Both the position numbers and the translations under genes were made by a program. A stretch of DNA of 64,000 nucleotides from Penumbrarchaeum sp964445525 (GTDB lineage Archaea > Thermoplasmatota > Penumbrarchaeia > Penumbrarchaeales > Penumbrarchaeaceae): contig CAYULA010000001.1 in NCBI GenBank assembly GCA_964445525.1, positions 124,001 through 188,000 on the forward strand, given 5' to 3'. Each line of letters opens with the position of its first letter. Positions within the stretch are counted from its first letter, which is position 1. Under the pieces are notes generated by a model, which was not told the origin of the DNA, searched no databases, and saw only the letters and a program-made list of their open reading frames with translations. This document shows, piece by piece, positions 1 to 8,839 of the stretch.

Positions 1-1
1 A

Positions 2-811
2 AGAACCGACGATGGCGATAACAATCCCTTCGACGAGCTGAAACCCGATGTTTCCGCCCCCGGGACGCATATTATTAACATGCAGCCGGACACCCAGAGG
101 ATCACGGGAGATGCATCTTCAAACGGATACGGAAACAGGGGATCGGGAACCTCCTATTCAACTCCTCTCGTGGCAGGAGTAATCGCATTGATGCTGGAAG
201 CGAATCCCGAGCTGGAAGGGGAGAACAACCTCGTAAAGGAGATCCTAAAATACACTGCAGAAAAGAAGAATCCGGCCTACTATCCCGAACTGGATCCTTT
301 CTGGGAACCTGAATTCGGTTACGGCGTTGTTGATGCCTACAATGCTGTCAGGCTGTCAAGAACGGTGAATTCCGCAGAAGATTTCAACCCCGACCTGCAG
401 GCCCATATTATAAATGTATCGGGAATAGGGGAGATTAAGCCCTTTTACACTTACAATACTTCCTCGCCGTTTGAACTGAGAGGATTGGGCTGGGCCAGAA
501 TGGGAGACTATCAAAAAACCGAATACAGGGTAGACGATGGTGATTGGGAACCGATCGAAGATCAGATCGAAGGTCCGTTCAATCCCTGGGTTGTGAAATT
601 GAATCTTGACAGAGGCCAATACAGGATATCGGTAAGAAGCGTGGGATCCGGCGGTTCATCTTTGTACTCATTCATAGACCTGGACATTCTCGAATCCGAA
701 ACCGGAGAACGGGAGGGTATCGGCGGCTCCTCCTTAACCTGGATGATTATCGGAATGATCGCCCTTGCGGGAGCGGCCGTTTACCTGTTCTACAGGCACA
801 GAAAGAAATGA
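2..811 (+). CDS. Subtilisin-like (S8) secreted serine protease, C-terminal part
   Basis: The gene enters from outside the window; the frame is open from base 2, so the first ATG at 80 is not the start. The visible part begins with KPDVSAPGTHI, a conserved stretch of the subtilase fold, followed by GSGTSYSTPLVAGV, which carries the catalytic serine (the S of GTS). The Asp and His of the triad must lie upstream. After the protease fold comes about 120 residues of Ig-like beta sequence, then one membrane segment (WMIIGMIALAGAAVYLF) and a basic tail (YRHRKK), so the enzyme is anchored outside the cell by its C-terminus. It converges on the PhoU-like gene with only 4 bases between stop codons. Probable role: digestion of external protein. 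Confidence 0.9.
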   Translation, partial: RTDDGDNNPFDELKPDVSAPGTHIINMQPDTQRITGDASSNGYGNRGSGTSYSTPLVAGVIALMLEANPELEGENNLVKEILKYTAEKKNPAYYPELDPFWEPEFGYGVVDAYNAVRLSRTVNSAEDFNPDLQAHIINVSGIGEIKPFYTYNTSSPFELRGLGWARMGDYQKTEYRVDDGDWEPIEDQIEGPFNPWVVKLNLDRGQYRISVRSVGSGGSSLYSFIDLDILESETGEREGIGGSSLTWMIIGMIALAGAAVYLFYRHRKK

Positions 812-815
812 TGCC

Positions 816-1817
816 TCATCTCTTCTGAATAAAAGTATTCAAGGTGACCTTTCCTATGTCCGCCCCGTATGCTCCGATCCTGTCAATTGAGTTGATAACA
901 TAGGCAAGTAGCACGGCTTCGTCGGAAGGAAGCTTGAATACCTTCTTCATCCATGGTTCCAGCTTGGCCGTAAGTTCCCTTGCCCTGTCAATAACCTTGT
1001 CAGCAAGGGAAAGATCCTGGGAGAATAATGAGATCACCGAATCCGAAAATATCTGCTTGGCCCTGATACCCTCATCATAGATCTTCCTGGTCAGGTTCTC
1101 GTCGCCGATGTCTTTCACCATTTTCAGATATCTTGCAATGGATACGGCATGATCTGCAACCCTCTCGACTATCCTCGATGAGATCATGTAATTGAGTGCA
1201 TCCTCCGTTGACATCTTGGTCTTATCAGCTACCTTGGGAGACATGGTTACCATGTTGTATTCCTTGTGGATAAGCCAGTTGATCCTGTCAACCTCCATAT
1301 CCCTAATTATTACATCATCCAACATCTGCATGTTCATATCCTTGAGGCCGTGGAGAGAATCTTCCACCATCTTCTCGGTTATATAGGACATCCTCTTCAA
1401 TCCGGTCCTTACGGAGAAATCCGCCGGATCTATAAGGTCCTGTAACTTTATCATGTCCTTCTTTTCCTCGACTATCTCCACTCCCATTACCAGCCTTGTG
1501 AACTCTCTAACGGTCCTGGCAAGCTGCGGAGGAATGGCACCTTTGGATGTGACAACGATCGAGGTAACGCCGGAAACATAGGCCCCCACGAGCCTCCTCA
1601 TCAAAGCATCCGAGTTCTCCTCCCCTGTCAATCTGACCTCTCCAACAACGGATTCCCTGAAAGAGATCGGCTGGGGAGAGAGTATCAGATGTCCGTTTCT
1701 GTCCTCCATGATATTCAACGAGCTTCCCGATGAGATCCCGTTCTTCTCTGCCCATTTTTTCGGAAGTGAAACGATGAACGTGGATCCACCTGAAATCTGC
1801 ACCTTGCGGGTCTCCAT
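816..1817 (-). CDS. PhoU-family regulator with N-terminal AbrB-like domain
   Basis: The 333-residue protein starts with a swapped-hairpin AbrB/SpoVT-type domain (about residues 3-48; VQISGGSTFIVSLPKKWAEK), normally DNA-binding. It continues with two helical PhoU-type repeats (about 110-210 and 220-325). This architecture is common in archaea and is usually annotated as a phosphate-uptake regulator. No Pst transporter or PhoR-like kinase is adjacent, so the link to phosphate is by family only. The ATG at 1817 is preceded by GAGGTG, a good ribosome-binding site. It could act as a DNA-binding regulator that senses a metal or phosphate state, but the sequence does not show the ligand. Confidence 0.85.
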   Translation of the reverse strand: METRKVQISGGSTFIVSLPKKWAEKNGISSGSSLNIMEDRNGHLILSPQPISFRESVVGEVRLTGEENSDALMRRLVGAYVSGVTSIVVTSKGAIPPQLARTVREFTRLVMGVEIVEEKKDMIKLQDLIDPADFSVRTGLKRMSYITEKMVEDSLHGLKDMNMQMLDDVIIRDMEVDRINWLIHKEYNMVTMSPKVADKTKMSTEDALNYMISSRIVERVADHAVSIARYLKMVKDIGDENLTRKIYDEGIRAKQIFSDSVISLFSQDLSLADKVIDRARELTAKLEPWMKKVFKLPSDEAVLLAYVINSIDRIGAYGADIGKVTLNTFIQKR

Positions 1818-1853
1818 GAATGCACCTCGGGGAGAGAGAATATAGATGTTCTA

Positions 1854-3080
1854 TTAGATATATATATCCACTACAGAGACTTCGTCGGAATCCTCAAAAA
1901 CCCATTCAATTACATTGTTTCCGTAAATATAGGTAGAGATGGAACCTTGGGAGCTATCCTCTTTCTGAACAACAACATCCGACGGAAACCAGCCGAAAAC
2001 AAGATAGGATTGTGGCTCCACAACAAGCCAGATACCCAGATGATCCTCCATCAGCTGGAACGGAATATCCATTCCGTACCTCTCATCTATAAGGTCGAGC
2101 AATGATGGATCCCTTCCTATATAGACAGCGTTGAAGGCATGATGAGAGGTGATTATTACCCTGGCATTTCCTCCCATGATCGTGATAATGGCTCCGAAAA
2201 GCATGGAATAGTCCTCACAGTCCCCTCCCCCCCTGGCGAGGCAGGTAAGAGGCGATATCCATTCGTTGGATCCCGTATCGGGGTCCGATCTGTATTCCAC
2301 GGAGGAAATAACCATTTCGAAAGCATCTGCAATATCCTGAATCGTGAAGCGGCCGTCATTGAGACCGGTGTCGTTGACGATCTTTTCAAGTCCCTCAATG
2401 TCCTTTTCTATCAGATTGTTTACCTTGTCGTAATAGAAAGGTCTGTTTGAAACGTATTCAGGATCTGTCTTGCCAGCTGTGAGCGGAATGAGGTGAAAAT
2501 CGGATTCCTCGAAATCGAGACCCGTCTTTCTTACCCAGGAAGCGGGGCCCTCTACCAAAATATCCATGTAAAGCTTGTAGGTAAGAAGTGAAGGATCGGG
2601 GCCCGGTTCCGGTACAGTTACAAGAAGATGTCTCAGGTATCTCTGATGGCCGGGTTCGACATATTTGTTCACCTTCCCTGAACCGTTGTAATTCCATCCT
2701 GTTTCATAATATACCCTTTCCACATATACTCTGGAGGATCCTTCGTTCTTCAAGGAAAGATTCAATACCGAGCCTATGCCGGGAATGGCATCCAGTTTCT
2801 CTGAGGTTCCGTTGATGGGCCAAAGTAACCTGCAGGAGAAAGGAGGGACCGCTCCCGGCCTTATGAAAAGGGGCCGTTCTTCTTCTTCCAGCGGTCTCTT
2901 CTCGTAGATCGGGATGCTGAGGTCTTTCTCCGTGAATCCTTCCCTCTCATTCTGCTCGAGAATGTATTGCAGATAGAAATAGAGACCTGCCAAGGTCCCG
3001 GTCATGATCATCAAGAGGAGGATCATGGTCAGGATGAATCTCGCCCATCCCGCGGTGTCTTTCTTCTTCCTGGCAGCCAC
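1854..3080 (-). CDS. Membrane-anchored transglutaminase-like protein
   Basis: The 408-residue protein has a basic N-terminus and one membrane segment (about residues 13-38), then an extracytoplasmic part. Around residues 205-320 it has a transglutaminase-like cysteine-peptidase core: GGGDCEDYS with the candidate nucleophile Cys288, and SHHAFNAV with the candidate catalytic His (313/314). DCED plus a downstream HxFN is the signature of this superfamily. The start is a GTG at 3080; no ATG lies upstream in frame, and the next one is inside the membrane helix. It is divergent from the Cys-cluster gene at 3180 and shares a short A/T-rich promoter region. Substrate unknown: either a peptidase or a protein cross-linking enzyme. 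Confidence 0.75.
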   Translation of the reverse strand: MAARKKKDTAGWARFILTMILLLMIMTGTLAGLYFYLQYILEQNEREGFTEKDLSIPIYEKRPLEEEERPLFIRPGAVPPFSCRLLWPINGTSEKLDAIPGIGSVLNLSLKNEGSSRVYVERVYYETGWNYNGSGKVNKYVEPGHQRYLRHLLVTVPEPGPDPSLLTYKLYMDILVEGPASWVRKTGLDFEESDFHLIPLTAGKTDPEYVSNRPFYYDKVNNLIEKDIEGLEKIVNDTGLNDGRFTIQDIADAFEMVISSVEYRSDPDTGSNEWISPLTCLARGGGDCEDYSMLFGAIITIMGGNARVIITSHHAFNAVYIGRDPSLLDLIDERYGMDIPFQLMEDHLGIWLVVEPQSYLVFGWFPSDVVVQKEDSSQGSISTYIYGNNVIEWVFEDSDEVSVVDIYI

Positions 3081-3179
3081 ATTCGGAGAAGGTCCTTTTC
3101 AGTTTTCAAGGTTTTGGGAACTCTTTTATCTTATGCAATACGATCCGACCTTGTGCAAGGAAGGATATTCGACAAGGAA

Positions 3180-3623
3180 ATGATGAAGGAGAGGGTTGAC
3201 AAGGAATGGGAAGAAGTTGGAAAAGACACCCACTGGGAATGCATACGCTGCGGGGAATGCTGCCGCAGGCACTGGTCAGTGGACATTACATGGATCGAAT
3301 TCAGACGATTGGTAAACGATCCGGATATCAAATTCTACCCGGACTTCAAAAAGGAGGTGCATCCGGAGACCGGCATGGACCATCCCTACTTCATGATAGT
3401 GGATCGATGCCCCTACCTGAAAGGATCTGCAACCTGTTCTCTACATCCCGGTTGGTTCTATACATGCGCCACCTATCCTTTCCTGTTGACTCCGGAGGGA
3501 AAGCTCCTTTACCATTCACAATGCAGAGGAATTGGATATGGAGATATCGTGGATCCGGAGAAAATGAAAAGAAGGATCATGAAAGAAAGAAAGAAAGCTG
3601 GAATGATAATCCCCGATGAATAA
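3180..3623 (+). CDS. YkgJ-type Cys-cluster (zinc/iron-binding) protein
   Basis: The 147-residue soluble protein contains CIRCGECC (Cys 21, 24, 27, 28), then DRCPYL, then TCSLHPGWFYTCATYPF. This Cys pattern defines the YkgJ/CxxCxxCC family, thought to bind zinc or an iron-sulfur centre; its reaction is unknown. The open frame runs further upstream, to 2967, but that would overlap the start of the divergent transglutaminase-like gene. The double ATG at 3180/3183 lies just before the conserved region and is the most economical start. A TATA-like stretch (tttatcttatg, about 3126-3136) lies roughly 45 bases upstream. Confidence 0.75.
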   Translation: MMKERVDKEWEEVGKDTHWECIRCGECCRRHWSVDITWIEFRRLVNDPDIKFYPDFKKEVHPETGMDHPYFMIVDRCPYLKGSATCSLHPGWFYTCATYPFLLTPEGKLLYHSQCRGIGYGDIVDPEKMKRRIMKERKKAGMIIPDE

Positions 3624-3646
3624 AACCGATCCGTATCACCGGATGA

Positions 3647-5677
3647 TCATGCTCCGAGAAGACCTCCCATGGATTCCTTTTCCTCATCTTTTTCTTCGAG
3701 ATGTTCCAGGGCTTTTATCGAACCCAGACTGGAGGTCGATTCGTCATACTGGTATTCCTCTTCTCCTGCCTGCATGCTCCTTACGACATCCTTGGAGAAA
3801 GGAATGATCATGGTTGGTATGTTAAGATGAAGCAATAGCTCCTGACTGATGGACCTCCGTGTAAGTGATCCGAAAACGGATTCCTCCGTGGAGCCCATTA
3901 CCACGATGGATGCACTCTCCTGTTCCACGGCCATCAGTATGTTTTCAAGCACATCTCCCTCCTTGAACATGAGCTTTATATCAACTCCGTAGTTCTTGGC
4001 GACTTCATTATAAATTCTCAATGCCTTCTGGCCGTCCCTGAGGTTGGAACCCGGGGTCTTAATAAAGAGGGCCGTGACCGATGCTCCCATCTTCTTTGCG
4101 GTTTCCATCACATAGGGAGCGGTATATCTGGCGGGATAGGATGAGGAGGTCGGAGCAAGAACCGTTGATCCTGCGATTCCCATTTCAACAGCCTCCCCAT
4201 TTGCGATCTTGAACTCCCTGAATCCTGTGGATGGCAGGAATACCGGACTGTGGTACTCCTCGCCCAGAACTTTGGGTTTGGTTATGTCGGCCTTGTAAAC
4301 AAGAGTCCTGTATGGGAAAGGTATCTCAACACCGTTTTTGTCGAACGAATCCTTGATCCTCTTAAGAATATCCGACTTGATGACCACCATGTCCCTGGCT
4401 TCCGGTATCCAGAACCATATGGTCATTATCTGGGCGGAATCACCGAACTCCTTCATCAGAACATAGGGCGAAGGTGTGTTCATGACAAGGGGATGCTTGT
4501 GAAGTATGTCGAGTATCAGTTTCTCGGCAAGCTTCCAATCGGAATCATATGAGATTCCCACATCGAAATGCAGGGCAACCTTGGGCGAGTCCCTGGTGTA
4601 ATTCCATACCTGGGACGAAGCAATAACGTTGTTGGGGATCACTATCATCTCATCCTCAGGGGTTTTTATCCATGTTGATCTCAACGAAATGTCCTTTACA
4701 TCTCCCCAGGTTTCGTTCCCGCCCCAATCGATCCTAATTCTGTCCCCGATTATGAAGGGTTTGTCAAGGGCTATCATTATTCCCGCCGCAAAATTGGCAA
4801 CCGTGTCCTGAAGACCGAATGCAAGGGCGAAACCTATCAACCCCAGTGAGGTTGCTATGTAGACCAGATCGAATCCCAGAAGGGTCAGTCCAAGAAGGGC
4901 TCCTATGAGATATATCCCAACCTTGATTATCCTGCCCACAACCTTGCTGGCTGCCTTTGTGGTCCTGTCCTTTCCTTTGAAGGTCGGTTCGGTCAGTGCA
5001 ACGAACAACTGCGCGATCAGATAAGCGAACAGGAGCACCATTATGAAAATCAGGGATTTCGTGAGCCAATTGAAGGGTTCCAGTTGATCCAGGGAAAAAG
5101 TGGCAATAAGAGAAAGATAGAAACCGACTACCAGTATAGTCAGCTTCGTGGGGAACCGCAGAGACCTGAAGAGACTGTATTTGCCGGCTTTGGAGAATGA
5201 ATCGCTCAAAAGGTAATAGATCAATGCTCTGAGAAGGGGTTCCACGGCAAGTATGACAAAGATGATCAAGAATCCCAACACTATTCCAAACTGAAGGAAC
5301 TGCCATCCGTCGTAGGTCCTATCAACAATCTCGATGTCTGTACCGAGGCCGATATCGATGGAATATACAGCCAGAAGAAAAAACAGTAAAACGTATGCTA
5401 TTGACAAGGACCTCCTCAGCGGGACCTCCAGTGTCCTTTTGATCCTCCTTCTAAGGTGAACCTTCTCAACCTCGAGCTCGTCATCGGTCTTCTTCCTTTT
5501 TCTCTTCATATTCTTTATCTGGCCTCTGACGAACAACTCACCGATGTTGCGGGATATCAGCCTCGGAAAGATAATGGCCAGTATTATGCCCAGAAGAAGT
5601 ATACCTCCGGCTATAAGGACATCCTCAAGGAGAATGTCGGGTCCGAGCACAGGCTCCTCGAGCCACTCTAGGTCCAT
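3647..5677 (-). CDS. MscS-family mechanosensitive channel fused to a UspA domain
   Basis: The 676-residue protein has an N-terminal membrane helix, several further helices up to about residue 290, then the MscS pore and beta domain. The segment LGLIGFALAFGLQDTVANFAAG is followed by KPFIIGDRIRI and a VIPNN motif. The C-terminal part (about residues 490-640) is a universal-stress-protein domain ending in GSTEESVFGSLTRRSISQ, matching the G-2x-G-9x-G-S/T nucleotide-binding pattern. MscS channels release osmolytes on membrane tension; a fused Usp domain suggests that ATP or another nucleotide modulates gating (inference). The ATG at 5677 follows GGTGATGGTGGG, a strong ribosome-binding site. A second, short MscS gene lies at 61699. 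Confidence 0.9.
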   Translation of the reverse strand: MDLEWLEEPVLGPDILLEDVLIAGGILLLGIILAIIFPRLISRNIGELFVRGQIKNMKRKRKKTDDELEVEKVHLRRRIKRTLEVPLRRSLSIAYVLLFFLLAVYSIDIGLGTDIEIVDRTYDGWQFLQFGIVLGFLIIFVILAVEPLLRALIYYLLSDSFSKAGKYSLFRSLRFPTKLTILVVGFYLSLIATFSLDQLEPFNWLTKSLIFIMVLLFAYLIAQLFVALTEPTFKGKDRTTKAASKVVGRIIKVGIYLIGALLGLTLLGFDLVYIATSLGLIGFALAFGLQDTVANFAAGIMIALDKPFIIGDRIRIDWGGNETWGDVKDISLRSTWIKTPEDEMIVIPNNVIASSQVWNYTRDSPKVALHFDVGISYDSDWKLAEKLILDILHKHPLVMNTPSPYVLMKEFGDSAQIMTIWFWIPEARDMVVIKSDILKRIKDSFDKNGVEIPFPYRTLVYKADITKPKVLGEEYHSPVFLPSTGFREFKIANGEAVEMGIAGSTVLAPTSSSYPARYTAPYVMETAKKMGASVTALFIKTPGSNLRDGQKALRIYNEVAKNYGVDIKLMFKEGDVLENILMAVEQESASIVVMGSTEESVFGSLTRRSISQELLLHLNIPTMIIPFSKDVVRSMQAGEEEYQYDESTSSLGSIKALEHLEEKDEEKESMGGLLGA

Positions 5678-5799
5678 CCCACCATCACCTTGTGAGTAAC
5701 TGTATTATTATCAATCCGTTCGAGCATAAAAGGTTTTGCAGTACATGGATGAACCATTTCACCGATAATTTCAATAAAGGTCTCAGGTATCTCTCGACC

Positions 5800-7281
5800 A
5801 TGGCACCTGCGGGGGAAAGGAAGACAAACAGGGTCTTGATCGGGGTCGGAATTGTAATCCTGCTTCTGGTGGCCGGTGGATTCCTGTATTCGGTCCTGTC
5901 CGGTGAAAGCAGTCCGGGGAAAGAGGAAGAAAAGGATGAGGAACAGGGTTTCTCTGTTTATACTCAGTTCCCCAACATACCTGTTACGGACCTGGATACC
6001 GCCAACAACGAACCTGCTCTTGCAATCAATCCCACAGACCCAATGAATATCGTTGCGGGTTCCAATGATTACGGAACCCCCAGCGGAGACGCCTGGTGCG
6101 GTTATTACTGGTCAAAGGACGGTGGCGAGACCTGGGGAAGGGACCTGATCCCGGGTTACGACGGGGACAGGAGTTCTCCTCTGTGGAGGTTTGCCGGAGG
6201 AGGTGATCCGGTACTAACCTTTGCTCCGGACGGAACATGCTACATGGCGGGAATCGTGTTTCAGAGAGATCCCGCGATCGGCAACATTCTCAAGCCCGGA
6301 TCCGGAATATTCGTCGCAAGATCGGACAACGGTGGCGAGAGCTTCGATATGGTATCGCTGGTCATATCATCCATTTCCAACTACGTAACCTTCCATGACA
6401 AGGAATGGATAGCCGTTGACCCAACAACCGGTGATGTTCACGTAACATGGACCGCTTTCCAGCTATACGGCGTATCTTCAGCCATGGCCCATTCGGTTTC
6501 AACGGACAGAGGGGAAACCTGGTCCAGGCCCCAGATCATCTCCGAGATAACCAGGAAGGAGAGGCAGGTTCAGGGATCACAGGCGGAGGTAACACCAGAC
6601 GGCGTGCTTCATGTTTCATGGATAGAATATGACATCGGTTCCCTGAGGTATACCAGATCAACGGACGGCGGAGCCAGCTTCGAACAGGTTCGCACCATCG
6701 CATCGGTCACGCCTCTTGACTATTTTCTTCCAAACGGCGATTACAGAACACCTACCATGTGTGATATGGCAGTCGATAACACCGAGGGAAACAGAAGCGG
6801 GTCGATCTATATCGCATGGCCTGATCAGAGGACAGGTGAAGCCGATATCTACATGGTGGCATCCTACAACGGGGGTGATACCTGGATCTCACCCGTCAAG
6901 GTCAACAACGCAACGACAGCAATGGACAATGATCAGTTCTTTCCTGCAGTTGCAGTCGGCAATGACGGATCCGTACAGGTCATGTTCTATGACAGAAGGG
7001 ATGATCCCGAAAATGATCTGATTTCTGTTTATTTCGCCATATCCAGGGACGGAGGTTTGACCTGGGAAAACATCAGAATGCAGGATGAACCATTCGACGG
7101 TGATAATACAAGAGGTCCTTTCATCGGGGACTACCTGGCCCTGGCTTCGGGTCCCGGCTGGACAGTTGGAGTATGGTGCGATGCAAGGGAGGGGACCCCT
7201 GAAGCTGTCAAATCGGATATATGGATGGGGAGGGTGATCTACTCCGAGGAAGGTGAACAGAACCTGGGGATTATCTCATAG
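5800..7281 (+). CDS. Membrane-anchored Asp-box (BNR) beta-propeller protein
   Basis: From the ATG at 5800 the protein has 493 residues: a basic N-terminus, one signal-anchor helix (VLIGVGIVILLLVAGGFLY) and an extracellular propeller. At least six Asp-box motifs are visible: SKDGGETW, SDNGGESF, STDRGETW, STDGGASF, SYNGGDTW and SRDGGLTW. Such propellers occur in sialidases but also in many non-enzymatic surface proteins, and I could not identify a sialidase Arg triad or FRIP motif. The frame is open back to 5692, but those residues are polar and precede the signal anchor, so the later start is preferred. It converges directly on the small gene at 7282, with no bases between stops. Confidence 0.8.
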   Translation: MAPAGERKTNRVLIGVGIVILLLVAGGFLYSVLSGESSPGKEEEKDEEQGFSVYTQFPNIPVTDLDTANNEPALAINPTDPMNIVAGSNDYGTPSGDAWCGYYWSKDGGETWGRDLIPGYDGDRSSPLWRFAGGGDPVLTFAPDGTCYMAGIVFQRDPAIGNILKPGSGIFVARSDNGGESFDMVSLVISSISNYVTFHDKEWIAVDPTTGDVHVTWTAFQLYGVSSAMAHSVSTDRGETWSRPQIISEITRKERQVQGSQAEVTPDGVLHVSWIEYDIGSLRYTRSTDGGASFEQVRTIASVTPLDYFLPNGDYRTPTMCDMAVDNTEGNRSGSIYIAWPDQRTGEADIYMVASYNGGDTWISPVKVNNATTAMDNDQFFPAVAVGNDGSVQVMFYDRRDDPENDLISVYFAISRDGGLTWENIRMQDEPFDGDNTRGPFIGDYLALASGPGWTVGVWCDAREGTPEAVKSDIWMGRVIYSEEGEQNLGIIS

Positions 7282-7611
7282 TCATTTTTCGACCTCTCCC
7301 GTAATGGACATCCTGCCGCAGACTCCGACATCATCGAACGTAGCTTTCAACTTGGAATCGTCCTCCACAAGGGGAACCCTATCCTCATCGGGGCAAAGGG
7401 TTGCCGGGGCGTAGGTGACTTTATTGTACGGTCTACGTTTTTTTTCAGCAGGCCTCAATACAAGATAAATGATACCTGTCAACAGCGCAGATCCGAGCAC
7501 GGAAAGCCAGTAGATACCGGGATCACCGGCTATGGACTCGGAAATGGCATCCGGTTCAACAAGATCCCTGAATCTCACAAGATATTCAAGAACGATGGAA
7601 AGCAGATCCAT
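7282..7611 (-). CDS. Small single-pass membrane protein, unknown function
   Basis: The 109-residue product has one clear membrane helix (about residues 33-51, WLSVLGSALLTGIIYLVL) followed by a basic stop-transfer (RPAEKKRRP) and a soluble tail with two cysteines (TLCPDE and GVCGRM). I do not recognise a family. It is the last gene of a minus-strand series and begins 56 bases after the aRF1-like gene. Its stop codon abuts the stop of the convergent propeller gene, and no other gene fits in this interval, which supports a real gene. The ribosome-binding site is weak. Confidence 0.55.
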   Translation of the reverse strand: MDLLSIVLEYLVRFRDLVEPDAISESIAGDPGIYWLSVLGSALLTGIIYLVLRPAEKKRRPYNKVTYAPATLCPDEDRVPLVEDDSKLKATFDDVGVCGRMSITGEVEK

Positions 7612-7667
7612 GAACAGGAATCTCGTGTGATGCTCCTTAATTATTGTCCGGCCATTATCGCCGATTG

Positions 7668-8816
7668 TCAGTACCTGAGGATAGCTCCCAGACCGCCAAT
7701 GGACTCAAGGAAGGAGGAATCCTTTACGAATTCAACCGTGGCGTCGGTCCTCCTTGCCAGTTCATATAGTTCCTCGACAAACTCAACTCCTGATACAGGT
7801 CCCCCGCATAAAGGACATTTTGCCGGGGCTTTTGTTCTGGCATTGAGGTTCTGGCACCTCTCGCAGATCCATCCTGGAATGGATGTACCCTCAAGGATCA
7901 AAAGCACCTCCACCCGTCCCTGCTCGAGAGCTTTCTGGATATCTCCTTCCCCGTATGCGGAAGGTTCACCTTTCATTATAGCCGCTTCAAGCTTCCTTAC
8001 AAGTTCGTCCTCCTCCCTGCGTTCGTCGGCCGAAGCCAGTTCATCCGTGAGTTCGAGTAGATCCCCGGAGGAGATCTCCATGTCTACATCCAGCTCTCCC
8101 ATCATCATATCGGAGATATCCTGGGGAAGCTCATCCATAAGCTGTTTTTTCGCCTCGCCCGGACCTGCAACGACAATTCCCCTCAGACTTTTCAGATCAT
8201 CCATGGATCTCAGATCCTCCACAACTTCCGAAACGAAGGATTTTATAGCCCCCCTTCTGAGACGGTTGAATCTCATCTGGGACATCCCTCCTTTCTTGTG
8301 TTTGTTCATCAGGTCGATGGATGATCCTCCCTCACTCTCTATCATGGAGGACCTCACTATCATGAGCTTTGCTTCCCGGGAATCCATAAGCAGGAGGCCG
8401 TAATCCTCGAATTCGTCCTTGAGTCTGGCAAGCGGCAGGAGGTATGGAGAAGTATCAAGGACCATCTTCCTCTGAGGTGCCGCGGCAATCCTGTACTCCT
8501 TTAAAAATCCGGAGCATTTCGAGGCAAAGATGACAAGCCCCTTCTCGCCTTCTGCAGGGGCCCTTTCGATAATTTCCCTAACCTGTTCCATGGTAGGTCC
8601 AAAGCATTCCAGAAGATCCCTGCCGATGGCCTTTCCTATCGAATTTTCCCTCTGCCTGACATAGGAACCGTTCAGATCCCTGTCGGATTTGGTGGCCGTG
8701 GGAAGGTACAGGGACAGGAAAACATCTTTCTCGCTGTAGAGCTCCGAGAGCTCCCTGAGGTCTATACTCGACACTGGCACTGCTGTACTGAAACCGGATC
8801 CGCCATCGGAGGTCAT
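7668..8816 (-). CDS. aRF1/eRF1-like release-factor paralogue with degenerate GGQ
   Basis: The 382-residue protein has the order of an archaeal class-1 release factor. It has an N-terminal region of about 130 residues, a middle domain with KHKKGGMSQMRFNRLRR (residues 172-188), and a C-terminal domain with a four-Cys zinc ribbon (C318, C321, C334, C337) ending in GGLGAILRY, like the aRF1 C-terminus. Canonical aRF1 has HGRGGQSALRFARLR; here the catalytic Gln is Met178, with a Gln two residues later (GGMSQ). No NIKS stop-codon motif is visible; the nearest segment reads RENSIGKAIG. It therefore belongs with Vms1-like/ribosome-rescue paralogues rather than the true termination factor. I chose the ATG at 8816 because the open frame upstream would overlap the preceding gene. 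Confidence 0.8.
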   Translation of the reverse strand: MTSDGGSGFSTAVPVSSIDLRELSELYSEKDVFLSLYLPTATKSDRDLNGSYVRQRENSIGKAIGRDLLECFGPTMEQVREIIERAPAEGEKGLVIFASKCSGFLKEYRIAAAPQRKMVLDTSPYLLPLARLKDEFEDYGLLLMDSREAKLMIVRSSMIESEGGSSIDLMNKHKKGGMSQMRFNRLRRGAIKSFVSEVVEDLRSMDDLKSLRGIVVAGPGEAKKQLMDELPQDISDMMMGELDVDMEISSGDLLELTDELASADERREEDELVRKLEAAIMKGEPSAYGEGDIQKALEQGRVEVLLILEGTSIPGWICERCQNLNARTKAPAKCPLCGGPVSGVEFVEELYELARRTDATVEFVKDSSFLESIGGLGAILRY

Positions 8817-8839
8817 GCAATGCCAACCGATGATTTTGG

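Noticed and set aside
7627..8403. A 258-codon open frame on the plus strand opposite the aRF1-like gene
   Set aside because: It is Ser/Thr-rich, low-complexity and lies entirely antisense to a gene with clear family motifs; a shadow frame.
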